From JAVVXB01 sp036651815 (GTDB lineage Bacteria; Bacillota; Clostridia; Christensenellales; CAG-138): DNA of 64,000 nt. The position numbers and the translations under genes were made by a program. Under the pieces are notes generated by a model. It was not told where the DNA came from and made no database searches. It saw nothing but the letters and a program-made list of their open reading frames with translations. Every line of letters begins with the position of its first letter. Positions within the stretch are counted from its first letter, which is position 1. This document shows, piece by piece, positions 43,390-52,027 of the stretch. The stretch lies in the NCBI GenBank assembly GCA_036651815.1, contig JAVVXB010000004.1:1-64000 (forward strand). The letters run 5' to 3'.

Positions 43390-45263
43390 TTACCGCCGGT
43401 TCTATCATTGGTCATCGTTATCGTGTACAAGAAATTATCGGTACTGGTGGCATGGCGCATGTGTATCGCGCTGTAAATTTAGCAAATCATCGAACCGTTG
43501 CCATTAAAGTGCTTAAGGAAGAGTTTATTGATGACGCGGAATTTCTGCGCCGTTTTGAGCGGGAAGCGCGCGCTGTACTTCAGCTTTCCCATGATAATAT
43601 CGTCAGGGCCTATGGCGTTGGTGAAGTTGATAACTTACCGTATATTGTCTTGGAATATGTGGAAGGTCAAACACTCAAACAAATCATCGTTGAAAATGGG
43701 CCTATGCCTCCTCGCCTTGCTGTTGCATTGGCAACACAGGTGCTTGCAGCACTGAGCGCAGCCCATAGCGCTGGCATCATTCATAGGGATGTGAAGCCAC
43801 AGAACGTTATCGTGACACCGACTGGACGTGCGAAGCTAACTGATTTCGGTATTGCGAGAGATGTAACCGCCAGCACGGTTACCTTCGCTGGGTCGACAAT
43901 CCTTGGTTCCGTCCATTATCTTTCTCCAGAACAGGCAAAGGGTAAGCCGGTCACAGAAGGCAGTGATCTCTATTCTGTAGGGATTATGCTTTATGAAATG
44001 TTGACCGGACAGGTGCCATTTGACAATGAAAACTCGGTTGCCGTTGCACTCATGCATTTACACGACGATGCGGTTCCGCCCATCCAACACAATTCAAGGA
44101 TTTCGCCCGCGCTTAATGATGTTATCATGCGCGCACTGAACAAGAATCTTTCCGAACGGTATACAACTGCCACGGAGATGTCGCAGCATCTCAAACGCGC
44201 CTTGGTTGAGCCGAACGGTGATTTTATGCACGTATATACACCGGAACTGCTTTCTTCAACTAAAAAAAAGAAAAAGAAAAAACAGTTTCATGGTACTTTA
44301 AAAATTGGCGTTACCGTTGCTGCAATTGTTGCCGTAATGATTGGCATTTTTCTTGTATTGCGTAATTCTTATCAAACAGAATCCGTTTCCATGGAAATTA
44401 TACCGACTTTAACTGAGCGAACTGCAGAGGAAGCAAGACAGAAAGCGCAGAACTATGGCTTTGCTTTTGAAGTACGCGAATATGAGGTGAATGATTCCGT
44501 CCCCTATGGAGATGTCATTCTTCAATCTCCAGAATCCGGAACAAAATCTAAGCTGGGAGCCACAATTTATGTCACAATCAGCTTAGGACCTGACATTCCT
44601 AAGATGCCAGATTTGCTTGGTATGACACCAGATGAAGCGGAAGATGCTTTGACACAAAATGGTCTAATGCTTGGCAACACACAATACCGTGTCTCGGATA
44701 CCGAGATCGGATATGTATGTTCGCAGTCAATCTTATCCGGTTCTGAAGTGCAGCCCGGCGCGACTGTGGATATCTGGATCAGTGCTACCTCTTCCACAAC
44801 ATTCCCAATGCCTAACGTATCCGATGAAATTCTGAATCTGATGTTGGGGGTATTGAGCCAGCAGAGCTTTTCAAATGTATTTGTACGTTATGATACGACT
44901 TCCAAGGCGGAAAATGGTGTGGTAATCAGCCAGCAACCACAGGCGGATGATGCAGTTTTATGTGAAACGCCCATCTATTTGACCGTAAGTGGAACAAAGC
45001 AAGCATATTCATACTCCTCTGACCTAGCGTTTAATTTGGACATTGATAACAACAGTACACAGGTTTTCTTTGCGTTGCAGGAGGCCTACAATGGATTCAG
45101 TTATTATCGGATTGTATATGAAACCACGCTGGAAAAAGGCACAAAAATACCGGTATCCTTCACAGCCTATTCGGATGTCGAAGGTTCAAGAGAATTGATC
45201 CTGTTTGTCGGTGGAAAGGAATCAAAGCGTCAGGACGTCAGCTTTGTTTCAAAGGTGCAATAA
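43386..45263 (+). CDS. PASTA-domain Ser/Thr protein kinase (PrkC/StkP)
   Basis: Membrane kinase of 625 aa. Cytoplasmic kinase domain (about 8-270) with GTGGMAHVYRA, AIKVLK, HRDVKPQN and DFGIAR. A Lys-rich juxtamembrane run near residue 293 is followed by one membrane helix (about 304-323). Three PASTA-like repeats and a final beta-rich domain lie outside the cell, where such kinases sense muropeptides or lipid II. Start is GTG 43386 with a GGGGGTG site upstream, overlapping the phosphatase stop. Confidence 0.95.
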   Translation: MITAGSIIGHRYRVQEIIGTGGMAHVYRAVNLANHRTVAIKVLKEEFIDDAEFLRRFEREARAVLQLSHDNIVRAYGVGEVDNLPYIVLEYVEGQTLKQIIVENGPMPPRLAVALATQVLAALSAAHSAGIIHRDVKPQNVIVTPTGRAKLTDFGIARDVTASTVTFAGSTILGSVHYLSPEQAKGKPVTEGSDLYSVGIMLYEMLTGQVPFDNENSVAVALMHLHDDAVPPIQHNSRISPALNDVIMRALNKNLSERYTTATEMSQHLKRALVEPNGDFMHVYTPELLSSTKKKKKKKQFHGTLKIGVTVAAIVAVMIGIFLVLRNSYQTESVSMEIIPTLTERTAEEARQKAQNYGFAFEVREYEVNDSVPYGDVILQSPESGTKSKLGATIYVTISLGPDIPKMPDLLGMTPDEAEDALTQNGLMLGNTQYRVSDTEIGYVCSQSILSGSEVQPGATVDIWISATSSTTFPMPNVSDEILNLMLGVLSQQSFSNVFVRYDTTSKAENGVVISQQPQADDAVLCETPIYLTVSGTKQAYSYSSDLAFNLDIDNNSTQVFFALQEAYNGFSYYRIVYETTLEKGTKIPVSFTAYSDVEGSRELILFVGGKESKRQDVSFVSKVQ

Positions 45264-45268
45264 TAACT

Positions 45269-46147
45269 ATGGAACGAGGACGTATTATCAAAGGGATCAG
45301 CGGCTTCTATGAAGTGCTGTTAACAAACCAGACCGTGGTAACCTGTAAAGCACGTGGTCGATTTCGCAAGCAGCATCTTACGCCAATGGTTGGTGATTAT
45401 GTCGAGGTGCAGCCGCAAAACGATGGATTTTGGGCTGTCCAAAATTTTCTGCCGCGCAAGAATGCTTTGCTTCGACCCCCGGTTAGTAATATTGATCAAT
45501 TGGCGATCGTTATTGCCGCATCCGCACCCAAGCCTGATTGGTTACTGGTTGACAAACTGATTTTGCAATCCATGCTGCTCAAGGTGTCTCCCCTGTTGAT
45601 TCTCAATAAATTAGATGAGCAAGATCCTGGCATTGTGCAGATGTTTCAAGCCGATTATACTTCGGCCTTTACGACGATTCAGGTTTCCGTAAGGACTGGG
45701 CTGGGATTGGATACGCTTAAATCTAATCTCTCCGGCAAGATCTCCTGCTTCGCCGGGCAATCTGCCGTTGGAAAATCTTCGCTTCTGAACATGTTGATGC
45801 CCGAACTTGCGCTAACCACCGGTGAATTAACCAGAAAGACCGACCGCGGACGGCATACGACACGTCATGCTGAACTCTGGCCGTATTGCGGGGGAGCGGT
45901 TCTCGATACGCCCGGGTTTTCACAGTTTGACACGATTGATATTTCACAAGAGGATTTAAATGGATGCTATCCCGAGTTTGGTATCGAGCCAGGTCATTGC
46001 CGATTTGCCGGTTGTACACATATCTCTGAGCCGGACTGTGCCGTGAAACAACTATTACAATCTGGAAAGCTTTCCGGTGGACGCTATGCGCGTTACATCG
46101 AATTGGAAAATGAAATTCAACAAAGGAGAAAACACCAATATGATTAA
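45269..46147 (+). CDS. rsgA: Ribosome small-subunit GTPase RsgA
   Basis: Checks 30S maturation; 292 aa. OB fold at the N terminus, then circularly permuted GTPase motifs: G4 NKLDE precedes G1 GQSAVGKSS and G3 DTPGFS. The zinc domain is in GHCRFAGCTHISEPDC. Follows prkC after 5 nt; the next gene overlaps by 8 nt. Confidence 0.96.
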   Translation: MERGRIIKGISGFYEVLLTNQTVVTCKARGRFRKQHLTPMVGDYVEVQPQNDGFWAVQNFLPRKNALLRPPVSNIDQLAIVIAASAPKPDWLLVDKLILQSMLLKVSPLLILNKLDEQDPGIVQMFQADYTSAFTTIQVSVRTGLGLDTLKSNLSGKISCFAGQSAVGKSSLLNMLMPELALTTGELTRKTDRGRHTTRHAELWPYCGGAVLDTPGFSQFDTIDISQEDLNGCYPEFGIEPGHCRFAGCTHISEPDCAVKQLLQSGKLSGGRYARYIELENEIQQRRKHQYD

Positions 46148-46790
46148 AATAGCGCCTTCGATTCTTTCCGCAGATTTCGCCCGCATGGGCGAGGGCGTCG
46201 CACAACTTTCCGCATGGGGAGCAGACTTTGTTCATTTTGATGTGATGGATGGTAATTTTGTACCGAATCTTTCGTTTGGACCGTCCATGTGCGCAGCCAT
46301 TCGTCCACTTACAACACTGCCATTGGATGTACATCTGATGGTTGAGCATCCATCCGATTGGATCGTTCCGTTTCAAAAAGCAGGCGCGAATTTTATAACC
46401 TTCCATGTGGAAGCCGATCGCCACGCAAACCGCACACTCCAATTCATTCATGACCAAGGCATGAAAGCCGGCGTTGTATTGAATCCCGGCACACCAGCCG
46501 CTTCTGCATATGAATTGCTACCATACTGTGATCTGGTGCTTGTCATGTCGGTAAATCCTGGATTTGGAGGTCAATCATTCATCCCGGAAACGGTTGATAA
46601 AATAGATGCGCTCCGAGCCTTTATTAATAAAAAGAAACTTCAGACCAAAATCGAGGTGGATGGCGGCATTAATCCCGACACGGCAAAGTTATGTGTGGAT
46701 GCGGGCGCGACAGTTTTAGTCGCTGGTAGCGCAGTCTTCCACTCGCCAGATCCAAAAGCCATGGTAACCATGCTACGCTGTGGCAAATGA
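46140..46790 (+). CDS. rpe: Ribulose-phosphate 3-epimerase
   Basis: Pentose phosphate pathway enzyme, 216 aa TIM barrel. APSILSADFARM, HFDVMDGNFVPNLSFG, LDVHLMVEHP, MSVNPGFGGQSF and EVDGGINPDTA cover the metal and phosphate sites. ATG 46140 has AGGAG upstream, within the end of rsgA. Gene order prpC-prkC-rsgA-rpe is the standard Firmicute block. Confidence 0.97.
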   Translation: MIKIAPSILSADFARMGEGVAQLSAWGADFVHFDVMDGNFVPNLSFGPSMCAAIRPLTTLPLDVHLMVEHPSDWIVPFQKAGANFITFHVEADRHANRTLQFIHDQGMKAGVVLNPGTPAASAYELLPYCDLVLVMSVNPGFGGQSFIPETVDKIDALRAFINKKKLQTKIEVDGGINPDTAKLCVDAGATVLVAGSAVFHSPDPKAMVTMLRCGK

Positions 46791-46878
46791 CTTGTTGCAA
46801 CGGCCTTGGATGACCAATTGTTTGTTGTTGTCAAGCTGAGGTTGCTAATAGAAATCACTTGGAATGAGGAGATAATCG

Positions 46879-47505
46879 ATGAAAAAACGTATCAATGATC
46901 TGATGCTGGCCATTTTAGCCGGTATCGCCATCGGCATCGGGGGAACGGCCTTTCTGAAAGTTGAAGATCCAATCATCGGCGCTATATTATTCACAGTAGG
47001 CTTGTTCACCGTATGCACAAATAAGTTGCATCTGTTCACGGGTCGTGCTGGCTATGTGCTGGACGAACCACCGTCGTATCTGTTTGATTTGCTGATCACC
47101 TGGATTGGCAATCTCATCGGCGCCGCTATCATCGGTTATGGGCTGCGGTTAACCCGAATTTCCGGCATAGCCGATCGCGCCGCACAGATGTGCGCCACAA
47201 AAATGTCCGACACTCCATGGAGCATCTTTATCCTCGCTTTTTTCTGTGGCATGCTGATGTACGTTGCTGTTGACGGGTTCCGCAAGAATGAACATCAGAT
47301 TGGTAAATACCTTGGTCTGCTGCTTTGCGTTCCAGGCTTTATTGTATGTGGTTTTGAACACTGCGTTGCAAACATGTATTACATCAGTGTTGCAAACGCA
47401 TGGAACATTCATTCATTCCTATATTTGATTATTATGACGCTCGGCAATCTTGTGGGTTGTTTTTCAATTCCGGGCATCAAGAAAATCTGTGCGGGCACAA
47501 AATAA
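46879..47505 (+). CDS. Formate/nitrite transporter (FNT) family channel
   Basis: 208-aa membrane protein with six hydrophobic segments, short for the family (typically 250-290). The pore region GFEHCVANMYYI carries the conserved His, and the N-terminal half has FTVCTNKLHLFTGRAGYV. It probably moves formate, hydrosulfide or another small anion. GAGGAG precedes the ATG. A fermentative lifestyle with formate exchange would fit; pfl is not in the window. Confidence 0.85.
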   Translation: MKKRINDLMLAILAGIAIGIGGTAFLKVEDPIIGAILFTVGLFTVCTNKLHLFTGRAGYVLDEPPSYLFDLLITWIGNLIGAAIIGYGLRLTRISGIADRAAQMCATKMSDTPWSIFILAFFCGMLMYVAVDGFRKNEHQIGKYLGLLLCVPGFIVCGFEHCVANMYYISVANAWNIHSFLYLIIMTLGNLVGCFSIPGIKKICAGTK

Positions 47506-47550
47506 ATACGGTATGCCTCCAATAGTTGGGAGTAATAACAAGACTAAGGT

Positions 47551-47661
47551 CAGGAACAGAAGCTGTGCCGAGAGCGACCAGCTTCTGTTCAGTTGAGAGA
47601 ACGCCGGTGGAGTTGACGGTTTACGCAAAGGCCATGCCTCACTTGAAGCACGGCCTTTGTC
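47551..47661. ncRNA. Candidate structured RNA (unassigned)
   Basis: In the 395-bp space after the FNT gene there are two hairpins within 110 bp: GAACAGAAGCT (47554-47564) with 47580-47590, loop 15; and CAAAGGCC (47626-47633) with GGCCTTTG (47652-47659), loop 18. The 35 bp between them is GC-richer than the flanks. No T-tract follows and I could match no known riboswitch. Strand is undetermined. Confidence 0.35.
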
Positions 47662-47770
47662 GATAGGTTAAGAACGTATTTATACAGACGCATTCTTATT
47701 TTTGTTTCGCCGCAATCATTTCGTATTGCTATTTGAATAATATATTTTTTTCGCATAAAGACACCTGTTC

Positions 47771-47870
47771 CATATGGAGCATCTACTCTTCCATATAAAA
47801 ACGTTTGCTACGTATGGGGCGCTACTCACTGTTTAAAGCCATTTGCTTCACATAGAAGCGCCCTACTTTG
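47771..47870. repeat. Degenerate tandem repeats, about 38-40 bp period
   Basis: Three related copies: CATATGGAGCATCTACT (47771), CGTATGGGGCGCTACTC (47811) and CACATAGAAGCGCCCTACT (47849); the last two are each preceded by TTTGCT. The GGGGCGCT and AGCGCCC parts of copies 2 and 3 can also pair. Function unknown; possibly decayed. Confidence 0.35.
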
Positions 47871-47900
47871 CTCGCATTTTTTATCAAGTAGAGACCTTGT

Positions 47901-48239
47901 TCAGCTGTCTAACCCACAATGCTTTTCAATTAGATCCGTAAGCACGCGTTTGGATTTTGGCCCCACGGTTCGCTCCACCAGCTTTTTGTTATGAAACAGC
48001 AGAATAGTCGGCAGTGTCAGAATATTAAAACATTCCGAAACGTCAACCTCCGTATCCGCATCCACACGATAAAAGCGTACACGATCACCCATGGTCTGCT
48101 GCAATTCGGAGAAGATACCCTCCATATGTTCGCAGGGCGTACACCAATGTGCCCAGAACTCAATAAGTACCAGCTCATTATCTTGTAAAGCAGCCTCGAA
48201 GTTTTCTGCTGTTAGTGAACAAATCTTTTGTTCCGTCAT
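47901..48239 (-). CDS. Thioredoxin-like protein with WCTPC active site
   Basis: 112 aa, one thioredoxin fold. Active site C33-T-P-C36 (FWAHWCTPCEHME) instead of the usual CGPC, and the cis-Pro loop TLPT. It is the last gene after hisS-aspS-rseC and overlaps rseC by 4 nt, suggesting it works with that redox membrane protein. Confidence 0.9.
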   Translation of the reverse strand: MTEQKICSLTAENFEAALQDNELVLIEFWAHWCTPCEHMEGIFSELQQTMGDRVRFYRVDADTEVDVSECFNILTLPTILLFHNKKLVERTVGPKSKRVLTDLIEKHCGLDS

Positions 48240-48670
48240 ATGGAATCCTCCTCCTTTTGTTGAAGGATTGCCGTCATACGCGGTTCGAATTTCTCTTTTA
48301 TTCTACGTTTCTTCTCTAGATAACGAAGAATAAAAAATGCGATTGCACACCCCAATACGCCAAGCAGCATGCCTATCAGATCCGATATCATGCCGCCAAG
48401 CCAAACGCCGAATAGGAGCAGAACCAGCGGGATCGCATAAGCCAACAGACTCGCCTGCACAACACGCCTTGCTGGAATTGAAACCGCAACCCGATCTCCC
48501 ACCGCAGCATGCAATGTGTTTTGCACGATCATCTCCAGTTCTTTTTCCCCCACCGTAAGACACGCTCCACAATGGGCACACATTTTGCCGCGCATAAAGC
48601 GGATGGTTGCAAGGTTCCCGTTCACTGCGGTCACAATGCCGGAATGAGGGTTGATTACTGCTTGCTCCAT
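48236..48670 (-). CDS. RseC/MucC-family (SoxR-reducing system) membrane protein
   Basis: 144 aa. Cys cluster C31-x-x-C34-x-x-C37 (MCAHCGACL) before two membrane helices (about 75-115) and a basic tail. In E. coli RseC takes part in reducing SoxR; in clostridia it often accompanies Rnf-like or Fe-S electron transfer. Starts 1 nt inside the aspS stop (TAATG). Confidence 0.88.
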   Translation of the reverse strand: MEQAVINPHSGIVTAVNGNLATIRFMRGKMCAHCGACLTVGEKELEMIVQNTLHAAVGDRVAVSIPARRVVQASLLAYAIPLVLLLFGVWLGGMISDLIGMLLGVLGCAIAFFILRYLEKKRRIKEKFEPRMTAILQQKEEDSI

Positions 48671-50463
48671 TACGATTCCTTCTCTGTGCAGGCAATATGT
48701 AATTCGTCTAACTGTTGATCATCCACGGAATCTGGAGCATTCGTCAGCGGACAGGATGCGTTTTGAACCTTGGGGAAGGCAATCACATCTCGGATGCTCG
48801 ATGCCCCAGCCAGCAGCATGCAGACGCGGTCAAGTCCATATGCCAATCCGCCATGTGGTGGCGCACCATATCGGAATGCATCTAGAAGATATCCGAAGCG
48901 TTCCTTGGCTACGGCATCGGGCAAGCCGATGATATCAAACATCTTTTTTTGCAACTCCTGCGCATGGATACGAATCGAGCCGCCACCAATTTCCACACCG
49001 TTTAGCACGATGTCGTAGGCCTTTGCACGAACCTTGCCGGGATCGGTATTCAGCAATGGCAGATCCTCATCCATCGGGCTTGTAAATGGATGATGGACGG
49101 CAACGAATCGTTTTTCCTCCTCATTCCATTCCAACAAGGGGAACTCTGTCACCCAAAGAAGGTTGAACTGATTGGCATGGATGAGATTTAATTTCTCAGC
49201 CAGCTTAATCCGCAATGCGCCAAGTGAAGCAAAGGTTGTCGCATCCGTATCGGCCACGATCAGCAGAATATCGCCGGTCTCCAAATTTGCACGCGCCTGA
49301 ATGGCGGTGATTTCCACGTCTGTCAGGAATTTTGCAATCGGGGACTGAAGCCCATCCGGTTTCATATTGATCCATGCCAGTCCCTTTGCGCGATATGTTT
49401 TTACGAACTCGCCAAGCGCATCGATCTCTTTACGTGAAAAATCAGCGCTGTGTCCCTTGACATTGATGCAGCGCACACTGCCACCCGCTTGGATGGCGTT
49501 CGCAAATACGGAGAAATTGCAGTTCTTCACCACATCGGTAAGATCACACAATTCAAGGCCAAAGCGAGTATCCGGTTTATCGGAACCATAGCGCGCCATC
49601 GCGTCTTTCCACTTGATGCGCGGCAACGGAAGTTGAATTTCCACATTCAGCGTTTCTTTAAACAGGGTCTTCAGGTACCCCTCATTGACCGTCAACACAT
49701 CCTCGGCTTCCACAAAGGACATTTCAAGATCGATCTGCGTAAAGTCCGGCTGACGATCGGCACGCAGATCCTCATCACGGAAGCAACGTGCAATTTGAAA
49801 ATAGCGATCAAACCCGGAAAGCATCAACATCTGTTTAAATAGCTGTGGGCTCTGCGGGAGCGCATAGAACTTACCCGGATGCACGCGGCTAGGAACGAGA
49901 TAGTCGCGGGCGCCTTCTGGCGTACTCTTCGTCAGCACGGGTGTTTCGATTTCCACGAACCCTTGTGAAGCAAAATAGTTGCGTGTTACGGTGGAAACCT
50001 GGGAACGCAGCATGAGGTTCTTTTGCATGCAAGGACGACGCAAATCCAGATAACGGTATTTGAGTCGCTGCAATTCGCTTGCGTTGCAGTTGTCGTCAAC
50101 CTCAATCGGCGGAGTTTCACTCTTGCTTAAAATTTTAAATTCGCGTACGACAACTTCGACTTCGCCCGTTTTCATGGTTTTATTAACCATGCCACCCGTG
50201 CGTTTGACAAGTGTGCCGCGTACCGCAAGCACAAATTCAGAGCGAATCGTGCAAGCGCGCTCGAAATCTTCCTTGCACAGCGAGCTGGAATCAAATACAA
50301 CCTGCATCACGCCCGTGCGGTCGCGCAACTGTACGAACACAAGCGCGCCAAGATCGCGCCGGACGTTGGTCCAGCCCATAAGGGTTACTTCTTTGCCGAC
50401 ATCAGTAACCGTGGGTTCAGCACAATAGCCGGTACGTTTCCAGCCACCCAATAATTCACCCAT
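48670..50463 (-). CDS. aspS: Aspartyl-tRNA synthetase
   Basis: Class II synthetase of 597 aa, the long bacterial type. N-terminal OB anticodon-binding fold (GWTNVRRDLGALVFVQLRDRTG), motif 2 region FRDEDLRADRQPDFTQID, the bacterial GAD insertion (about 290-420), and motif 3 GLAYGLDRVCMLL. ATG 50463 has GAGGTGA and lies 1 nt after the hisS stop, so expression follows the hisS T-box. Confidence 0.97.
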   Translation of the reverse strand: MGELLGGWKRTGYCAEPTVTDVGKEVTLMGWTNVRRDLGALVFVQLRDRTGVMQVVFDSSSLCKEDFERACTIRSEFVLAVRGTLVKRTGGMVNKTMKTGEVEVVVREFKILSKSETPPIEVDDNCNASELQRLKYRYLDLRRPCMQKNLMLRSQVSTVTRNYFASQGFVEIETPVLTKSTPEGARDYLVPSRVHPGKFYALPQSPQLFKQMLMLSGFDRYFQIARCFRDEDLRADRQPDFTQIDLEMSFVEAEDVLTVNEGYLKTLFKETLNVEIQLPLPRIKWKDAMARYGSDKPDTRFGLELCDLTDVVKNCNFSVFANAIQAGGSVRCINVKGHSADFSRKEIDALGEFVKTYRAKGLAWINMKPDGLQSPIAKFLTDVEITAIQARANLETGDILLIVADTDATTFASLGALRIKLAEKLNLIHANQFNLLWVTEFPLLEWNEEEKRFVAVHHPFTSPMDEDLPLLNTDPGKVRAKAYDIVLNGVEIGGGSIRIHAQELQKKMFDIIGLPDAVAKERFGYLLDAFRYGAPPHGGLAYGLDRVCMLLAGASSIRDVIAFPKVQNASCPLTNAPDSVDDQQLDELHIACTEKES

Positions 50464-50464
50464 G

Positions 50465-51733
50465 CTATTCACCTCTAATTATATTTTTAATCGCGCTTGC
50501 GGACAGTTGCGTCTGAGTCTCGATTCCATCCGCCATTGTTTTAACCTTGCAGTTGCCGCTATTAAGTTCATCTTCGCCGATTGCCAGTACATAAGCAGCA
50601 CCAATCTTGTCAGCATATTTGAATTGTGCCTTAAAACTGCGTCCCACATGATCCATCTCCACGCACACACCGCCCTTACGCAATTCGCAGGCAAGCGCAA
50701 ATGCCTTACGGTTCGCAGCTTCCCCCATGGAAGCCAAATAAAGATCGTAACGGCGTGGTTTTGGAATCTCGATGCCCGCGTTTTCCAACAGGAGCAGCAG
50801 CCGTTCCATGCCGAGACCAAAGCCAACACCCGGGACATGCGGGCCGCCGATTTCTTCCACCAGTCCATCATAACGTCCGCCGCCGCAGACTGCGCTCTGA
50901 GCGCCAAGCTGATCGGACACGATCTCGAAAACCGTTTTGGTATAGTAATCCAGTCCGCGTACAAGCGTCGGCGTCAGCACATAGACAATTCCCATGGTAT
51001 CCAGCAGCGTTTCGAGCGTCGAAAGATGTTTCTGACACTCATCGCACAGATAATCCTGCACACTTGGCGCACCGGCGGCAATCTCCGCGCAGCTTTCAAC
51101 TTTGCAATCCAGAATACGAAGTGGATTTTGATTGAAACGGACTTTGCAGGTTTCACACAGCGCATCATATTGGGCAGTCAAATACGTCTGCAACGCTTCA
51201 TGATATTGGGGTCGGCAGTTCGGGCAGCCAATACTATTGAGCCGCACAGACAAATCTGTGCAGCCAATGGCGTGCAACAGTTCTGTTGCTATTGCTATGC
51301 ACTCGGCATCTGCCGTAGGGCTGGGTGCGCCAAACATCTCCACACCAAATTGATGATGTTCACGCAAACGTCCGGCTTGCGGACGTTCATAGCGAAACAC
51401 TGGATTGTTGAGATAAAAAAGCTTGGTCGGCTGCGCTTCCGAAAACAGATTGTTTTCAACAAACATGCGAACCATGCCCGCCGTTCCCTCGGGCTTGAGG
51501 GTAACGGAACGGTCGCCCTTATCCAGAAAGGTATACATTTCCTTCTGTACGATATCCGTTGAATCGCCAACTCCACGCAAAAACAATTCGGTATGCTCAA
51601 GCACCGGTGTTCGTGCTTCGAGAAACCCATATTTTCTGACGATGCCTCGTATTAAGTTTTCCATGTACTGCCACTGGTAGCTCTGCTCAGGCAATACATC
51701 CCGCATGCCCTTCGGCGCTTTCAATGTACCCAT
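50465..51733 (-). CDS. hisS: Histidyl-tRNA synthetase
   Basis: Class II synthetase of 422 aa. KGMRDVLPEQ, TLKPEGTAGMVRMFVE (motif 2 region), the histidine-specific VRGLDYYTKTVFEI and GGGRYDGL, and a C-terminal anticodon domain. ATG 51733 has GGAGG upstream; a longer frame would run through the T-box leader and is rejected. Confidence 0.97.
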   Translation of the reverse strand: MGTLKAPKGMRDVLPEQSYQWQYMENLIRGIVRKYGFLEARTPVLEHTELFLRGVGDSTDIVQKEMYTFLDKGDRSVTLKPEGTAGMVRMFVENNLFSEAQPTKLFYLNNPVFRYERPQAGRLREHHQFGVEMFGAPSPTADAECIAIATELLHAIGCTDLSVRLNSIGCPNCRPQYHEALQTYLTAQYDALCETCKVRFNQNPLRILDCKVESCAEIAAGAPSVQDYLCDECQKHLSTLETLLDTMGIVYVLTPTLVRGLDYYTKTVFEIVSDQLGAQSAVCGGGRYDGLVEEIGGPHVPGVGFGLGMERLLLLLENAGIEIPKPRRYDLYLASMGEAANRKAFALACELRKGGVCVEMDHVGRSFKAQFKYADKIGAAYVLAIGEDELNSGNCKVKTMADGIETQTQLSASAIKNIIRGE

Positions 51734-51754
51734 AATTTCCTCCGTTTCACAAAT

Positions 51755-51794
51755 AAAAAGCAGGTTCCAGTCCAACAAGGGACGGGAAACCCGC
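51755..51794 (-). terminator. T-box attenuator terminator
   Basis: Minus-strand stem GCGGGTTTCC with GGAACCTGC, extended by an inner GTCC/GGAC pair, followed by TTTTT (51759-51755). The 5' arm overlaps the T-box sequence, as expected for mutually exclusive structures. Confidence 0.85.
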
Positions 51795-51995
51795 GGTGCC
51801 ACCCTGATTTGAGCAACTGTATGCCCCACTTCACTGGCCAATAACGCCGACAAGCGGCATGGCGTACTCGACTTCGGCCATGCGGTTCACGGGTGCCCTT
51901 CCCCGGTTTCTGCGCACACGGTTTTCAGCCAAATACCGCGCTCTCTGTGCCGCAAAAGCGAATGTGCGGGGGTTATCCCGATCAAAACCTTTTCA
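51755..51995 (-). promoter_or_regulatory. T-box riboswitch of hisS-aspS
   Basis: The minus-strand leader contains the T-box sequence AGGGTGGCACCGCGG (51805-51791) and an upstream AGAGAG motif typical of Stem I. A strong internal stem GCATGGC...GCCATGC also occurs. The tRNA-end-binding bases are TGGC, which pair with G73-CCA. The specifier codon could not be assigned with confidence. It ends in the terminator at 51755-51794, which the T-box sequence would disrupt when uncharged tRNA binds. Confidence 0.88.
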
Positions 51996-51998
51996 ATC

Positions 51999-52027
51999 AT
52001 TATACGCACAGCATTCCAATCTGTCAA
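51999..52027 (-). promoter_or_regulatory. hisS-aspS promoter
   Basis: Minus-strand TTGACA (52027-52022), 17-bp spacer, TATAAT (52004-51999): a full consensus match. The -35 box includes the stop codon of hemZ. Confidence 0.92.

Noticed and set aside
47551..47661. c-di-GMP, THF, FMN or TPP riboswitch
   Set aside because: Short matches (for example ACGCAAAG or GAGAGCG) occur, but the surrounding conserved cores of these classes are missing.
51734..51853. 40-residue N-terminal extension of hisS
   Set aside because: It would be encoded by the T-box leader and its terminator; GGAGG and the family N terminus place the start at 51733.
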